Notes: generated by a model from the sequence alone, not told the origin. Positions 32,223 to 41,880 are shown, counted from the stretch's first letter. The stretch: 64,000 nucleotides of DNA from Bisporella sp. PMI_857 (GCA_021307315.1 JAJSPD010000044.1:310001-374000), one strand, 5' to 3'. Made by a program: numbers and translations.

Positions 32223-35180
32223 ATGTCTGCTTCTGCCAGTCATTCTACTTCAACTTCACCGTTAAGTGACCCGATGTCAAGCTCTCCGGACCCTGTTTAC
32301 ACTCCGAATCATATCTACGAAAACTACAATATGGACGATAGCAGTGAAGAAGATATGGGGAACGAGGAGGATATGGAGAATGAGGAGGATATGGGGAACG
32401 AGGAGGACATGGAGAATGAGGAGGATATAGGGAACGAGGAGGATATGGAGAATGAGGAGGATATGGGGAACGAGGAGGACATGGAGAATGAGGAGGACAT
32501 GGAGAATGAGGAGGACATGGAGAATGAGGAGGATATGGAGAACGAGGAGGATAGTGATAGTCGCGAAACTATTACTTCCAAAAAAACAGCCCAGCGAATT
32601 CGAGATCATTATACTTTACAAGCAATCGCAGACCTACTGCGCGATAATAAATGGTCAATACAAAAGTTTCTGCAGACATGGGTATCCGCAGATGCAGTGG
32701 ATAGCAACAATACTGTTCTTGTTATAGAGCATCATCCTCGTTGGAAAACGTCTAGCCGACGGCAAAAGGTTTTGAAAAAAGCATTGAGATCTTCCGAGTT
32801 GTTACAATTTTGCCCTTCTACCGATCAGTGTTCGAGAATCAAGTCTGAGCTGGATTGCCTTTCGTCAACATTCTATTTCGGCAAATTTGACTATGGTCTT
32901 GATTTAGACAGTATAGATTTTTCTCAAGCTTTTACAACAATGGAATCAACAGCTCCATTTTTTTTTACACTGTTGCATGAAATAATGCGAAATCCACGGT
33001 TTAGTTGGAAAAGCTATTCCGGTACTCAACGATCTGCCGATTTATACAAACGAATATATATGGTTATAAGCTTGGTATGCTTTTCGAGAAACAAAAAGTC
33101 TTCGAATTTCTTGTCCTCTGTATTAGACATTTACTTGATTGGGTCTGGCTGCAAGCGTAGAGTGTTGGAGTCTTTATCTGGTTTGGGAGTATGCCACAGT
33201 TATTCTCAGGCCAACAGGTCTATGAGACATTTGGCGGAAAATGCAAGAGTATGATTTAACTTCAATTTTGTTAGTCTTTGTTAGTCTTTGTCAGCCTTTG
33301 TCAACCTTTGTTAACCTTTGTGAACCTTTGTGAACCAATAAATCGCTGACTTTCGGTTTGTATATTACTTAGTGCGCAATAGCTACTTTTGCTCAAAATC
33401 CAAAAGCATACGTCGCATATGACAACTTCAATTTTAAAAACCATGTACGAGATGAATATTTAGGCCATAAAAGCTCAATGGTAAACCTTACAACCGCAGT
33501 AGTAATGCTATGCCCAGAGATCCCGTCTAATGGCCTTACGCAAAGTATGCACAATCCTTCAATAAAATTGGATATTCGAGATGTATTCAACTCCTCTGCT
33601 ATTTATGGCAAAGATGATGGAGTAGGAAGCGCTATTACACGTGGCCTTATTGTCGATGCAATCAAACGTTTGCATAGTACTTCTGTTTTAGAAGTATTTA
33701 AGCATACAGAGAGTTTATGCTTCTCAATGCCACAGTTACAGCAAATTGATACCCATGCTTGCAAACCGAATTTTATCAATTGGGGTCAATTCCAGAGAAC
33801 GAAGGTACAATTGAGGGTACAATAAGAGTTCATGACCGAATATGGCTCGAACATTTCAACATTCAAGCTTCTGAAAACCCTGATGATGACTTTTCAACAC
33901 GGTTATGGTTATTGCATGGCGATCAACTTACGACTCATCATATACGCAGAGTACAGACTGAACGGTTTTATGAGCAACGGCCATATGATCAACGAAAGTG
34001 GTTAATGGCTGTTCCCGCTTGGTTTCATATACAACTAAATTTAATGAAAACCATTGTTCGAACGCATTGGGGCCCTATAGACCAAAGAAAGGTAGCGCCA
34101 CATACGCTAGAGGCAGATATAAGAACATTAGGGCGATCTTTTAGTAGTCGAGACAATATTCTGTATCATCAAATACAGCCACTACTTGCGCAAAGTTTTA
34201 CATCTCGCGTTGTCGCTTTATTTTATTCCGCGATAGAAACACGTGGTTATTTGCCAGAAGCTGCATTATTTAAAGAGTGGAGAGAAAACGTACAAAACTG
34301 GGATGATTTAATCTCGAAGTTATCTTCTTCACAGTTTAATGAACTAGTCGAAGATGTTCGTTTGTGTGCTTTTACAGAAGAAGCTTGGTCTGGAAACAAC
34401 ACCGATATCGATCCTGCGTTTACTACTCAGTGTCGGTTTTTACAAGAAATTGAATGGTTTTTAACTATTCAACACGCAGTTAAGTCTGGAGATATTGGGC
34501 TTTTAAGACGTGCTGTCGACTTATTAATACCGATTTTCTATGGCGCCGGACAAACAAATTATGGTCAAGAAATGATATATTATCGTTGGTTGCTTTCACC
34601 TGCTAATACGCCTGAACTTCAACATGCTATATTAGCTTCAGGATTAGTGAACTGGCAAGGCAAAGCATACCATAATAAACCGGTAGACCTTGGACTAGAA
34701 CATCTAAATGGAGCTTGCAAAATTGAAATGAGTTCGTACAAGAATTCGACTCATGACATAGATATTATATTCGACAGAGTTTGCTTAACTAATACTTGGA
34801 TTAGAAAGCTACGAAATCAAGTCGAGTCGTTATTTGGAGAGGTTATAACAGGAGCTCACACTGTTGCCAGTACTCAACAAGACATATTTACACTACTTCG
34901 AAAGATTCAATCCGAAAACTTTTCAATGCCTCGGGCTGTTAATATATGGAAAAGTCAGAATATTTGGATTTCTGAAAATATTTTGACTGCTGGAATGGAT
35001 GTATTAGATGAAAAGATTGCTTTATTTAATAAGCAATATGTATATGCTAATAATTCGATTGTAATGGGTTACTCCAGCCTTGAAGAAGCGATAGATACTA
35101 CAATTGCTTTAGATAGTTTAGAAGAGACGCAGGACAGTATAATGGATCCAACAATAACTGTGGTGGATAATGCTATATAG
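32223..35180 (+). CDS. DUF6589-domain protein, putative transposase-like, one frame break
   Basis: From ATG 32223 (MSASASHSTSTSPL), exon 1 runs to 33248 and exon 2 starts at 33373 after a 124-nt intron (GTATGA donor, ACTTAG acceptor). A phase change near 33750-33790 (equivalent to a one-base loss) separates the middle from the 3' part ending at 35180; no intron resolves it. Together about 945 residues would result. Visible: acidic NEEDME repeats, a helical region (SIQKFLQTWVS to FFFTLLHEIMRNPRFSW), then segments I associate with DUF6589: AYDNFNF, MVNLTTAVVML, ENEGTIEGTI, LLHGDQLTTHHIRRVQ, AWFHIQLNLMKTIVRTHWG, LGLEHLNGACKIEM. The D (YDN), D (GDQ) and E (LEHLN) positions could be an RNase-H-fold metal triad; this is inference. 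Confidence 0.7.
32349..32556 (+). repeat. 18-bp tandem repeat encoding an acidic tract
   Basis: About eleven copies of an 18-bp unit (GAGGAGGATATGGAGAAC-like) encode NEED(M/I)(E/G) repeats in the DUF6589 protein. The reading frame is preserved in every copy. Confidence 0.85.
33270..33345 (+). repeat. iterated TTTGT-AACC motif inside the DUF6589-gene intron
   Basis: Seven or so 11-12 bp units (AACCTTTGTGAACC, with variants) end in CCAAT plus an ATCGC tail. The same motif, in either orientation, occurs near 31395, 31697, 32012, 32092, 35221, 35315, 37033, 37147, 37268, 37350 and in the 40.6-41.15 kb array. Confidence 0.75.
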
Positions 35181-35468
35181 TAGTTAAATTTGATTTTGGG
35201 TTAGTAGTAGTTTATACCAACTTTTGTGAACCTTTGTGAGCCAATTAAATCGCAAGCAAAGTAGAAAAAGGAGGAGAAACCCATTTTTGTCGATTAGTCA
35301 GCCTATCTACAAGCTTTGTGGACCTTTGTTAACCTTTGTAAGCCAATCAAGTCGCGAGTATTGATAACGTTTAGATAACGGAATCACGTTGCAACGTCAA
35401 ATTAAAATCAATATGAGCACCGGCAAATATCAACTGCAACGACCAGCGTTCATTTCAATATATATACC

Positions 35469-35770
35469 TAAGCCATGATGATGATACTTGCAGTTGGGCC
35501 CTCATAGGACACTGCCCCCGTTCGGCCTGCGGCCTACTTGAGTAACAGCGCCTACTCGAAGCTTACCTACGAAGCAGAGCACCAACAGAGGGCGACAACC
35601 ACCACTCCCCCGCCTATCCACCCGTCCAACTACTTCCAAATAAGCCATGATAGTGATACTTGCAGTTGGGCCCTCATAGGACACTGTCCCCGTTCGGCCT
35701 ACGGCCTACTTGAGTAACAGCGCCTACTCGAAGCTTACCTACGAAGCAGAGCACTAACAGAGGGCAACAA
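35469..35770. repeat. 130-bp direct duplication (35469-35598 and 35641-35770)
   Basis: Two near-identical copies with a 172-bp period, each containing CAGTTGGGCCCTCATAGGAC and GAGTAACAGCGCCTACTCGA. They are GC-rich relative to the surrounding element and sit at the left edge of the nested segment. Confidence 0.85.
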
Positions 35771-36692
35771 TACCCGGCCTCAGACCGCTATTGCACTGCT
35801 GCCGCCAGCTCCAGCGGTGGACCACCTGGCGGCTTCGCCGCGAGCACAGGAGGAGGAGGAGGTAGTGGAAGGGCCTGCGGCGGCGGGGTTGGCGGCCTGC
35901 AAGACTGCAGCCACCTTTCCGAGCTTTCGCCCGGCACCGCGCGCAGCCGTCACCGGCGTACTTCACCTGGGATTTACCCTTTGCAGAGTAAACCCAGCAT
36001 TCCTCTCCTCTCTGCTGGCAAGCAGAGCACCGATCTTCATCGGCCAACTTCACCCCCAATTCCGTCTCCATGATTCTCCCCACACCGGAGAATCTGGCCC
36101 GATCTGCGGGCACCATTGCGTCCCATTGCTCCGCAGACCGGGACCACCACTTCCCAGCCTGCACTGGCTGGTACTCCGGGGTCAGACCCGGACGGTTTCC
36201 TTGGGCCCAATCCCAAGGGAGGCGAGGTTGGTCGGCCACCTGCGCCTGGGCCCATTGGGCCTGGGAGAGGATGGCAGGGGTGGCGGCAGGGCTATTCAAG
36301 GTTAGTTTTCTATATACCAGAATAGATATATATACTAAAGTGGATATATCAAAATAGATACACCAAGATGCATATATATACAAACTTACATGGCGGCGGC
36401 AGCGGCGGCGGCAGGACTGTTCAAGGTTAGTTTTCCATATATCAAAATAGATATATACAAACTTACACTTCTTCTCCTTCTTCTTCTCCTCCTCCATGAG
36501 GAGGGGAGCCCGGAGGGGAGGGAGAAAGAGAGGGAAAGGGAGAGGGAAGAGGGTCGAAACCCTGGTGCTCGTCATCGTCGTCGTCGTCGTCGGCGTCGGC
36601 GGCGGGAGGGGGAGGGGTGGCGGCGGCGGCGGCGGGAGGAGGAGGAGGAGGAGGGGCGAGGGCGGCCGCCCGGCGGATTCGACGAGCAGCAC
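35754..36692 (-). CDS. nested GC-rich ORF with Zn-cluster-like domain and twin introns
   Basis: A minus-strand gene or remnant inside the element. The 3' exon (36291-35754) encodes a domain with EQWDAMVPADRARFSGVGR and then six cysteines spaced C-x2-C-x6-C-x17-C-x2-C-x8-C (CSACQQRGEEC, GDGCARCRAKARKGGC), close to a Zn2Cys6 arrangement. Two introns are predicted upstream, 36389-36292 and 36466-36417, with the same GTAAGTTTGTATATAT 5' end and ACTAACCTTGAA-AG 3' end, around a 27-nt exon. The 5' part is simple-sequence coding and the true start is not visible. Base composition differs sharply from the flanking element, suggesting a separate insertion. Function unknown. Confidence 0.4.
   Translation of the reverse strand: MLLVESAGRPPSPLLLLLLPPPPPPPLPLPPPTPTTTTTMTSTRVSTLFPLPFPLFLPPLRAPLLMEEEKKKEKKCKFVYIYFDIWKTNLEQSCRRRCRRHVSLYIYASWCIYFDISTLVYISILVYRKLTLNSPAATPAILSQAQWAQAQVADQPRLPWDWAQGNRPGLTPEYQPVQAGKWWSRSAEQWDAMVPADRARFSGVGRIMETELGVKLADEDRCSACQQRGEECWVYSAKGKSQVKYAGDGCARCRAKARKGGCSLAGRQPRRRRPFHYLLLLLCSRRSRQVVHRWSWRQQCNSGLRPGIVALC
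36470..36670. repeat. GC-rich simple sequence (GAG/GGC/CGT runs)
   Basis: Long purine- and CGT/CGG-rich low-complexity tract, open in several frames on both strands. It makes any coding call here unreliable. Confidence 0.85.
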
Positions 36693-36772
36693 TATTATAC
36701 TTATTAGTGCTGTTTTTTACATATTTCTTACTATTTTATAGCAAGAAAAGGACTTGGTGAAATTTACAGAGT

Positions 36773-36894
36773 GTAGACCCGAAGTCTACCTGACCGCAAG
36801 CGGCCACGAGGCAAGTTTCGAGCTTCACGCTCGATGGTGTCTTCCGACACCGGAAAGTTTGGGCGGAACAGAATCCGCAAGTGCTTTGGGAGCA
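36773..36894. other. string of six short hairpins
   Basis: Consecutive inverted repeats: GTAGAC-CCGAA-GTCTAC (36773-36789), CCGCAAGCGG (36794-36803), TCGAGC-TTCAC-GCTCGA (36818-36834), GGTGTC-TTCC-GACACC (36836-36851), GCGGA-ACAGAA-TCCGC (36863-36878) and TGCT-TTGGG-AGCA (36882-36894). The region is also open as peptide in two plus-strand frames after a possible acceptor (TTTTATAG at 36734-36741), so it may be a coding fragment. Confidence 0.55.
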
Positions 36895-36950
36895 TGATGG
36901 TGATGATGGTGATGATGATGATGATGATGATGGTGATGACGGTGATGTTC
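36893..36950 (+). repeat. (GAT)n microsatellite
   Basis: Interrupted GAT/GGT trinucleotide run, encoding poly-Asp in one plus-strand frame. Confidence 0.8.
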
Positions 36951-37405
36951 GGAAGGAAGAAAGAAAGATTGGAGGTAAAAGGTTAGTTATTTATAAAAAG
37001 AGCTCTGATTCATTTACAAAAGTCTACAATAGCTTACAAAGGTTCACAAAGGTTCACAAAGGTTGAAGTTGGGTTTTCAATACTAACAATAGTACTGTAA
37101 TATTGAATGTCAGTATGTATTTTGTTTTTCTATTTACTGAATATAAAGGTTCTGATTGGCTCACAAAAGTTTACAATAGCAAACAAATGTGCGGGCCAGA
37201 AAACAGCAATTGAGTATGCCCCACTATTTTCAAATACAATACTAGCAACAACAATACAACAATTGTCAATATTTGTCAACCTTTGTGAGCCAATCAGCTT
37301 GGAGATACAGCAGTCAACAATTACGAAGCTACGTTTGTCGAAATTTGTCAACCTTTGTGAACCAATCAGCTTCGAGATTCAATACATGAGCCTGCAAATA
37401 TGCAT

Positions 37406-40400
37406 TTATTCTATGCCACTTTGGTACAACTTCCTTCTTCGAGCATTCCTGTCCAATTCTCCTAATGGTATTCGACGTTTTACTCGACTTGCAATACTCG
37501 AATTATCCGCTGCAGATCTTTTACCCAATACCACATTCAGTTGTGTTTCTGGCACTATATCTGAATCCACACTAGACAGTACTGAACTCAAAGAACACTT
37601 TCTACGCCGAGTTCCTGGCACTATATCTGAATCCACACTAGACAGCGCTGACCTCAAAGAATACCTTCTACGCTGAGTTCCTGGCACTATATCCAGCTGA
37701 GTTTCTGGCACCATATCTGAATCTACACTAGACAGCATTGAACTCAAAGAACACCTTCTACGCTGAGTTCCCGGCACTATATCCGGCTGAGTTTCTGGCA
37801 CCATATCTGAATCTACACTAGACAGCATTGAACTCAAAGAACACCTTCTACGCTGAGTTCCTGGCACTATATCCGGCTGAGTTTCTGGCACTATATCTGA
37901 ATCTACACTAGACAGCACTGAACTCAAAGAACACCTACGCTGAGTTCCTGGCACTGTATCCAGCTGAGTTTCTGGCACTATATCTGAATCCACACTAGAC
38001 AGCACTGAGCTTAAAGAATACTCTCTTCTTTGTTGAGCCGCGTTTTCGATATCTTGAGTTATTGTTCTTATATCTAACAACCGTTGTTCAGCTATTCGAA
38101 TAGACTCTGACGTACCAGGCCGCGCGGATAGAAATCCAGATAGAGATCCCGATAAGAAAAGGTTATTTGTGTTAGCCCTTGATAATTCAGCAGCTGCAGA
38201 TTGCTCTAATGCGCGCCGAGCTACAGTTCTTGCTAAGTTATTGTCTTTTGCTTTCTGAGCTTCGATATATAACAGTGGATCCGTAGAGCTTAAGTCTGTC
38301 GATGACTCTGTTCCGGTTAGTCGTACGGAAGCTTGATTTTCCATTCGAAGCGTAGTATACTTGGCTTCTACTAAAGCAACCAAAGATTGTAAGTAATCTA
38401 TCAAATCGTTGCAGTTCGTATTCTTATATAGCCAATCTGAAATATCCGGAATGATTTTCATCAACTCCGAAAAGCTCAAAGTATCCCAACATACATTGTT
38501 AACACTTTTGACAGAGTACAAGTTCGCCAGTTGCCACGCAATACTATGGCTAATAAAAGCAGTAGACGTAAGTGGAACTCGGCGTGATCGATCTTTCCAG
38601 ACCAACTGAGCATGCTGCAATGCCCACACTTCTATCAACTCTAAAGCAATTCCAGATCTTGATCCTTTAACAGGTCGTTTAACTGAACTGACAACTGGTG
38701 GAAAAGCAGTTGAAAAGGGCATTAAACTCGGATTGCAACCACTACAGCATGTTTCTTTTGAAACCGATGTTTGACTTTGATTTCTTACAAGGTTCTCCTG
38801 CAAGTATTCTAGAAAAGGTGCTCTTTTGCATGACCGATTACAAATGTCTCTCCAAATCAAAGGTAAGTCCGCTCGTTTTTCAGCTTCTTGCTTGCTCCAA
38901 TATTTAACTTTAGGTAAGTTCAAATCTACTGTAGACCTTTCGGAAGCAACTGTTCTTACAGAAGCTATACTTTCATTATCGCTATCCTGGCAACTATCAT
39001 ACGTTTGGCTGACGTTCAATTTTGTAGATTGCAACTGAGTCGATCGGGTTCTGAAAGTACGCCGACTATTTGGAGTCATGTTTCGAGAAGTTTTAGGTCG
39101 TTGTGCTACTGTATTAGTTGGAGTTGGAGTTGCAGTTGCAGTATCCGAAACAGTAGGCCTGTTACAGCCTTCAGAATCGAATCCCCAGTGTGGAAGATAA
39201 ATATAAGCTTGACTAGTTTGACCTTCTCCTCGTCCACCACGGCCAATTCGTTGCCACAAATCTGCTGGATCAAAACTTATAGGGAAATTCCAGCAAACAA
39301 CTCGAGCTACATCTTTAATGTTTACTCCCATTCCTAGAGAAGTGGTCGCTACCATAATGCGAATAGCCGAGGATGGCTTTTCGAACTCTTGATATCGGTA
39401 AGATTGATCGTGCTGGCTAACTCGAGAAGAAAAGCTTTGTACAACGTTCAAAACAGACAAATTGCTATCGACTGACTTTGCACTAGAATAGTGATTACGC
39501 AATAATGATTTGGACTTTTCGAGCAATGCCGACCGGAGAATATCTACCAGTTTTGTTCCATATCGAATGCTATCAATAAAAACAATTGTTTTCGGTATTG
39601 CTTCAGGCGTAGCTCGAACACTGGAAACTGCATTGTCAAGAAGCCAATACAACGGCTTATACGATTGAAGAGTTCCTTTCAATATTGGCATAGTATGCAA
39701 AGTAATATCTGGTCGATCAATAGAAGTTCTAATTACTTCAGTCTGACCAGGATTGTCTCCAATAGTACGAAATCCCGCATTTGTTAATACAGACTTTTCT
39801 GATATCTGATCCAAAGTTGCAGTACATCCGAACCATACTATATCTTGCCGCAGAATCGATCTGAGTTGGCCAAGCATAGCGAAAGCGGATCTAAAGTTGT
39901 CTCCCCATTGTTTTACCAAATGGCATTCGTCAATCGCAACTAAGCCTACTCGACTTTGAAACGACGGATCTTTTAATATTTCTCGAAAAGACTGTGAAGA
40001 TACTTGTTCAGGATTGAGCAAAATGTGAGTATACACTCCTTTTGAAATCTCCATCAACAATTTCTTGTGATTTCTTTTAGTATCAGCAGTTACTAAACAA
40101 GGTTTAGCTCCGGGCAACTGTGCAATATCTGCTAATTGTTCTTCGCCCAACTTGTTTAATGGAACAATTTGCAACGTTATTTTAGACGTAAAAATAGAAT
40201 AAGCATAGAAAATCAAGCTTTTGCCAAACCCAGTTCGAGCAATTAACAGTGTATCGCTTTTGCCGAATATCAGACGTCGAAGAACACGAACTTGCTCGAA
40301 GCGAGGACTAAAACCTATAGAACTTTCCGGATGTGAAATACAAAGGATACGCTGAAGACACCGTTCTATAACGGCTTCTTGGAACTCTACCAAGTTCTCC

Positions 40401-40579
40401 GCTGCAGCTTCAAATACAATTGCCGGAAGGTCGGAAAGAGGCAGTGTAACAATTCGATCAATTGTATTTTGAAAAGAAAGCGCAGCAGATTCGCTGGGCA
40501 AATGGGCTCGTTTTCTATACCATTTAGTCCTTCTATCTTTCGTTAGGCCTTTTTGGTGTTGTTTTGCTGACTTAGCCAT
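37406..40579 (-). CDS. RecQ-family DNA helicase of the element
   Basis: Intronless gene of 1057 residues from ATG 40579 (MAKSAKQHQKGL); the open frame continues 26 codons upstream only because the 80-bp repeat is open there. Superfamily 2 helicase motifs are intact: Walker A ARTGFGKS (about 114-121), DECH (217-220), GCTATLD (251-257), ATTSLGMGVNIKD (411-423) and QRIGRGGR (443-450). A RecQ-type zinc-binding segment follows (ICNRSCKRAPFLEYL to ETCCSGCNP). No HRDC domain recognised. The C-terminal 190 residues hold about five copies of a Ser-rich repeat (SSVLSSVDSD, VPETQ, VPGTQRR). Related to telomere-linked fungal RecQ helicases in general architecture, but located among unique genes. Convergent with the DUF6589 gene. 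Confidence 0.9.
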   Translation of the reverse strand: MAKSAKQHQKGLTKDRRTKWYRKRAHLPSESAALSFQNTIDRIVTLPLSDLPAIVFEAAAENLVEFQEAVIERCLQRILCISHPESSIGFSPRFEQVRVLRRLIFGKSDTLLIARTGFGKSLIFYAYSIFTSKITLQIVPLNKLGEEQLADIAQLPGAKPCLVTADTKRNHKKLLMEISKGVYTHILLNPEQVSSQSFREILKDPSFQSRVGLVAIDECHLVKQWGDNFRSAFAMLGQLRSILRQDIVWFGCTATLDQISEKSVLTNAGFRTIGDNPGQTEVIRTSIDRPDITLHTMPILKGTLQSYKPLYWLLDNAVSSVRATPEAIPKTIVFIDSIRYGTKLVDILRSALLEKSKSLLRNHYSSAKSVDSNLSVLNVVQSFSSRVSQHDQSYRYQEFEKPSSAIRIMVATTSLGMGVNIKDVARVVCWNFPISFDPADLWQRIGRGGRGEGQTSQAYIYLPHWGFDSEGCNRPTVSDTATATPTPTNTVAQRPKTSRNMTPNSRRTFRTRSTQLQSTKLNVSQTYDSCQDSDNESIASVRTVASERSTVDLNLPKVKYWSKQEAEKRADLPLIWRDICNRSCKRAPFLEYLQENLVRNQSQTSVSKETCCSGCNPSLMPFSTAFPPVVSSVKRPVKGSRSGIALELIEVWALQHAQLVWKDRSRRVPLTSTAFISHSIAWQLANLYSVKSVNNVCWDTLSFSELMKIIPDISDWLYKNTNCNDLIDYLQSLVALVEAKYTTLRMENQASVRLTGTESSTDLSSTDPLLYIEAQKAKDNNLARTVARRALEQSAAAELSRANTNNLFLSGSLSGFLSARPGTSESIRIAEQRLLDIRTITQDIENAAQQRREYSLSSVLSSVDSDIVPETQLDTVPGTQRRCSLSSVLSSVDSDIVPETQPDIVPGTQRRRCSLSSMLSSVDSDMVPETQPDIVPGTQRRRCSLSSMLSSVDSDMVPETQLDIVPGTQRRRYSLRSALSSVDSDIVPGTRRRKCSLSSVLSSVDSDIVPETQLNVVLGKRSAADNSSIASRVKRRIPLGELDRNARRRKLYQSGIE
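37500..38030 (-). repeat. ~87-120 bp tandem repeats in the RecQ 3' coding region
   Basis: Five to six copies, with variable deletion, of a unit encoding SLSS(V/M)LSSVDSD plus (I/M)VPETQ and VPGTQRRR. Codon frame is kept throughout, and copies are nearly identical at the DNA level, pointing to recent expansion. Confidence 0.85.
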
Positions 40580-40612
40580 AGCTGAGGAACAGACTTCTAC
40601 CTCACCAGCGAG

Positions 40613-41150
40613 GATACGCGATCTGATTGGCTCACAAAGGTTGACAAGAGTCCACAAAGGTTGCAGTGCAGAACGTTGAAAGCCAGCGAGGATACGCGCG
40701 ATCTGATTGGCTCACAAAGGTCGACAAAGGTTGACAGAGGTTGCGGTGCAGGATGTTGAGAGCCAGCAGGATACGCGCGATCTAATTGGCTCACAAAAGT
40801 CGACAAAGGTTGACAGAGGTTGACAGAGGTTACGGTGCAGGACGTTGAAAGCCAGCGAGGATACACGCGATCTGATTGGCTCACAAAGGTCGACAAAGGT
40901 CGACAAAGGCTACGGTGCAGGACGTTGAAAGCCAGCGAGGATACACGCGATCTGATTGGCTCACAAAGGTCGACAAAGGTCGACAAAGGCTACGGTGCAG
41001 GACGTTGAAAGCCAGCGAGGATACACGCGATCTGATTGGCTCACAAAGGTCGACAAAGGTCGACAAAGGTTGCGGTGCAGGACGTTGAGAGCCAGCGAGG
41101 ATACGCGCGATCTGATTGGCTCACAAAGGTCGACAAAGGTCGACAAAGGC
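40613..41150. repeat. 80-bp tandem array with CCAAT-containing core, about 7 copies
   Basis: Units contain GATTGGCTCACAAAGG, then CGACAAAGGT iterations and GCAGGACGTTGAAAGCCAGC. The last four cores (GATTGGC at about 40874, 40954, 41034, 41114) are exactly 80 bp apart. The array lies directly upstream of the RecQ start and so includes or replaces its promoter. Confidence 0.92.
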
Positions 41151-41229
41151 TAGAATCCCTTTTATCTGGATCACAATAGCTAACAATTGCAACAAACAGA
41201 CAACAAGCGCAACTGCGGGGCTTGAATCA

Positions 41230-41880
41230 CTTTACCTCTCCTTCGCGACTACCAACGCAATACACCTTCCTTCAATAAACAACCAGGTATTCAAAGGTGG
41301 CACTGCTTGAGAGACCTTCCACCTATAAGGAATAATTGATACAGATAGTGGTTGTTGAATAATCGACAACGAGGGCCGAAAAACGCGTCTCAAACCACCT
41401 CTACCCCTCCTTCGCGATTCCCAACGCAATATGCCTTCTTTTAATATACAATCAAGTATTTAAAGTGGGCACTGCTTCGGAGACCTTCAGCGTACAAGGA
41501 ATACTTGATACAGGTGGTGTGAAAAATCGACAACAATGGCCGAAACACGCTTCTCGAACCAATTTTACCCCTCCTTCGCGATTACCAACGCAATACACCT
41601 TCCTTCAATAAACAACCAGGTATTCAAAAGTGGCACTGCTTAGGAGACCTTCCACCTATAAGGAATAATTGATACAGATAGTGGTTGTTGAATAATCGAC
41701 AACGAGGGCCGAAAAACGCGTCTCAAACCACCTCTACCCCTCCTTCGCGATTCCCAACGCAATACACTTTCTTTCAATAAACGACCTAGTATCCAAAATG
41801 GCACTGTTTTCAAAGACCCTCCACGTATAAGTATTAGATAATTGAGTGCGTGGTTGTTGAATGATCGATAGCGTTCGATT
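41230..41880. repeat. ~168-bp tandem array, about 4 copies
   Basis: The landmark CCTTCGCGA recurs at 41240, 41409, 41572 and 41741 (spacing 169, 163, 169). Each unit also has CCAACGCAATA and GGCACTG landmarks. Located between the 80-bp array and the right terminus. Confidence 0.9.

Noticed and set aside
37107..37676. 189-codon plus-strand frame overlapping the RecQ 3' end
   Set aside because: It is antisense to the RecQ C-terminal repeats and contains the translated CCAAT motif; regarded as a shadow.
40613..41150. CRISPR-like array
   Set aside because: Repeat units are contiguous 80-bp copies without unique spacers, in a eukaryotic genome.
40597..41310. Several open frames of 60-129 codons encoding LCEPIRSRV-type repeats
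   Set aside because: They are translations of the 80-bp tandem array on both strands; no independent start, end or conservation supports a protein.
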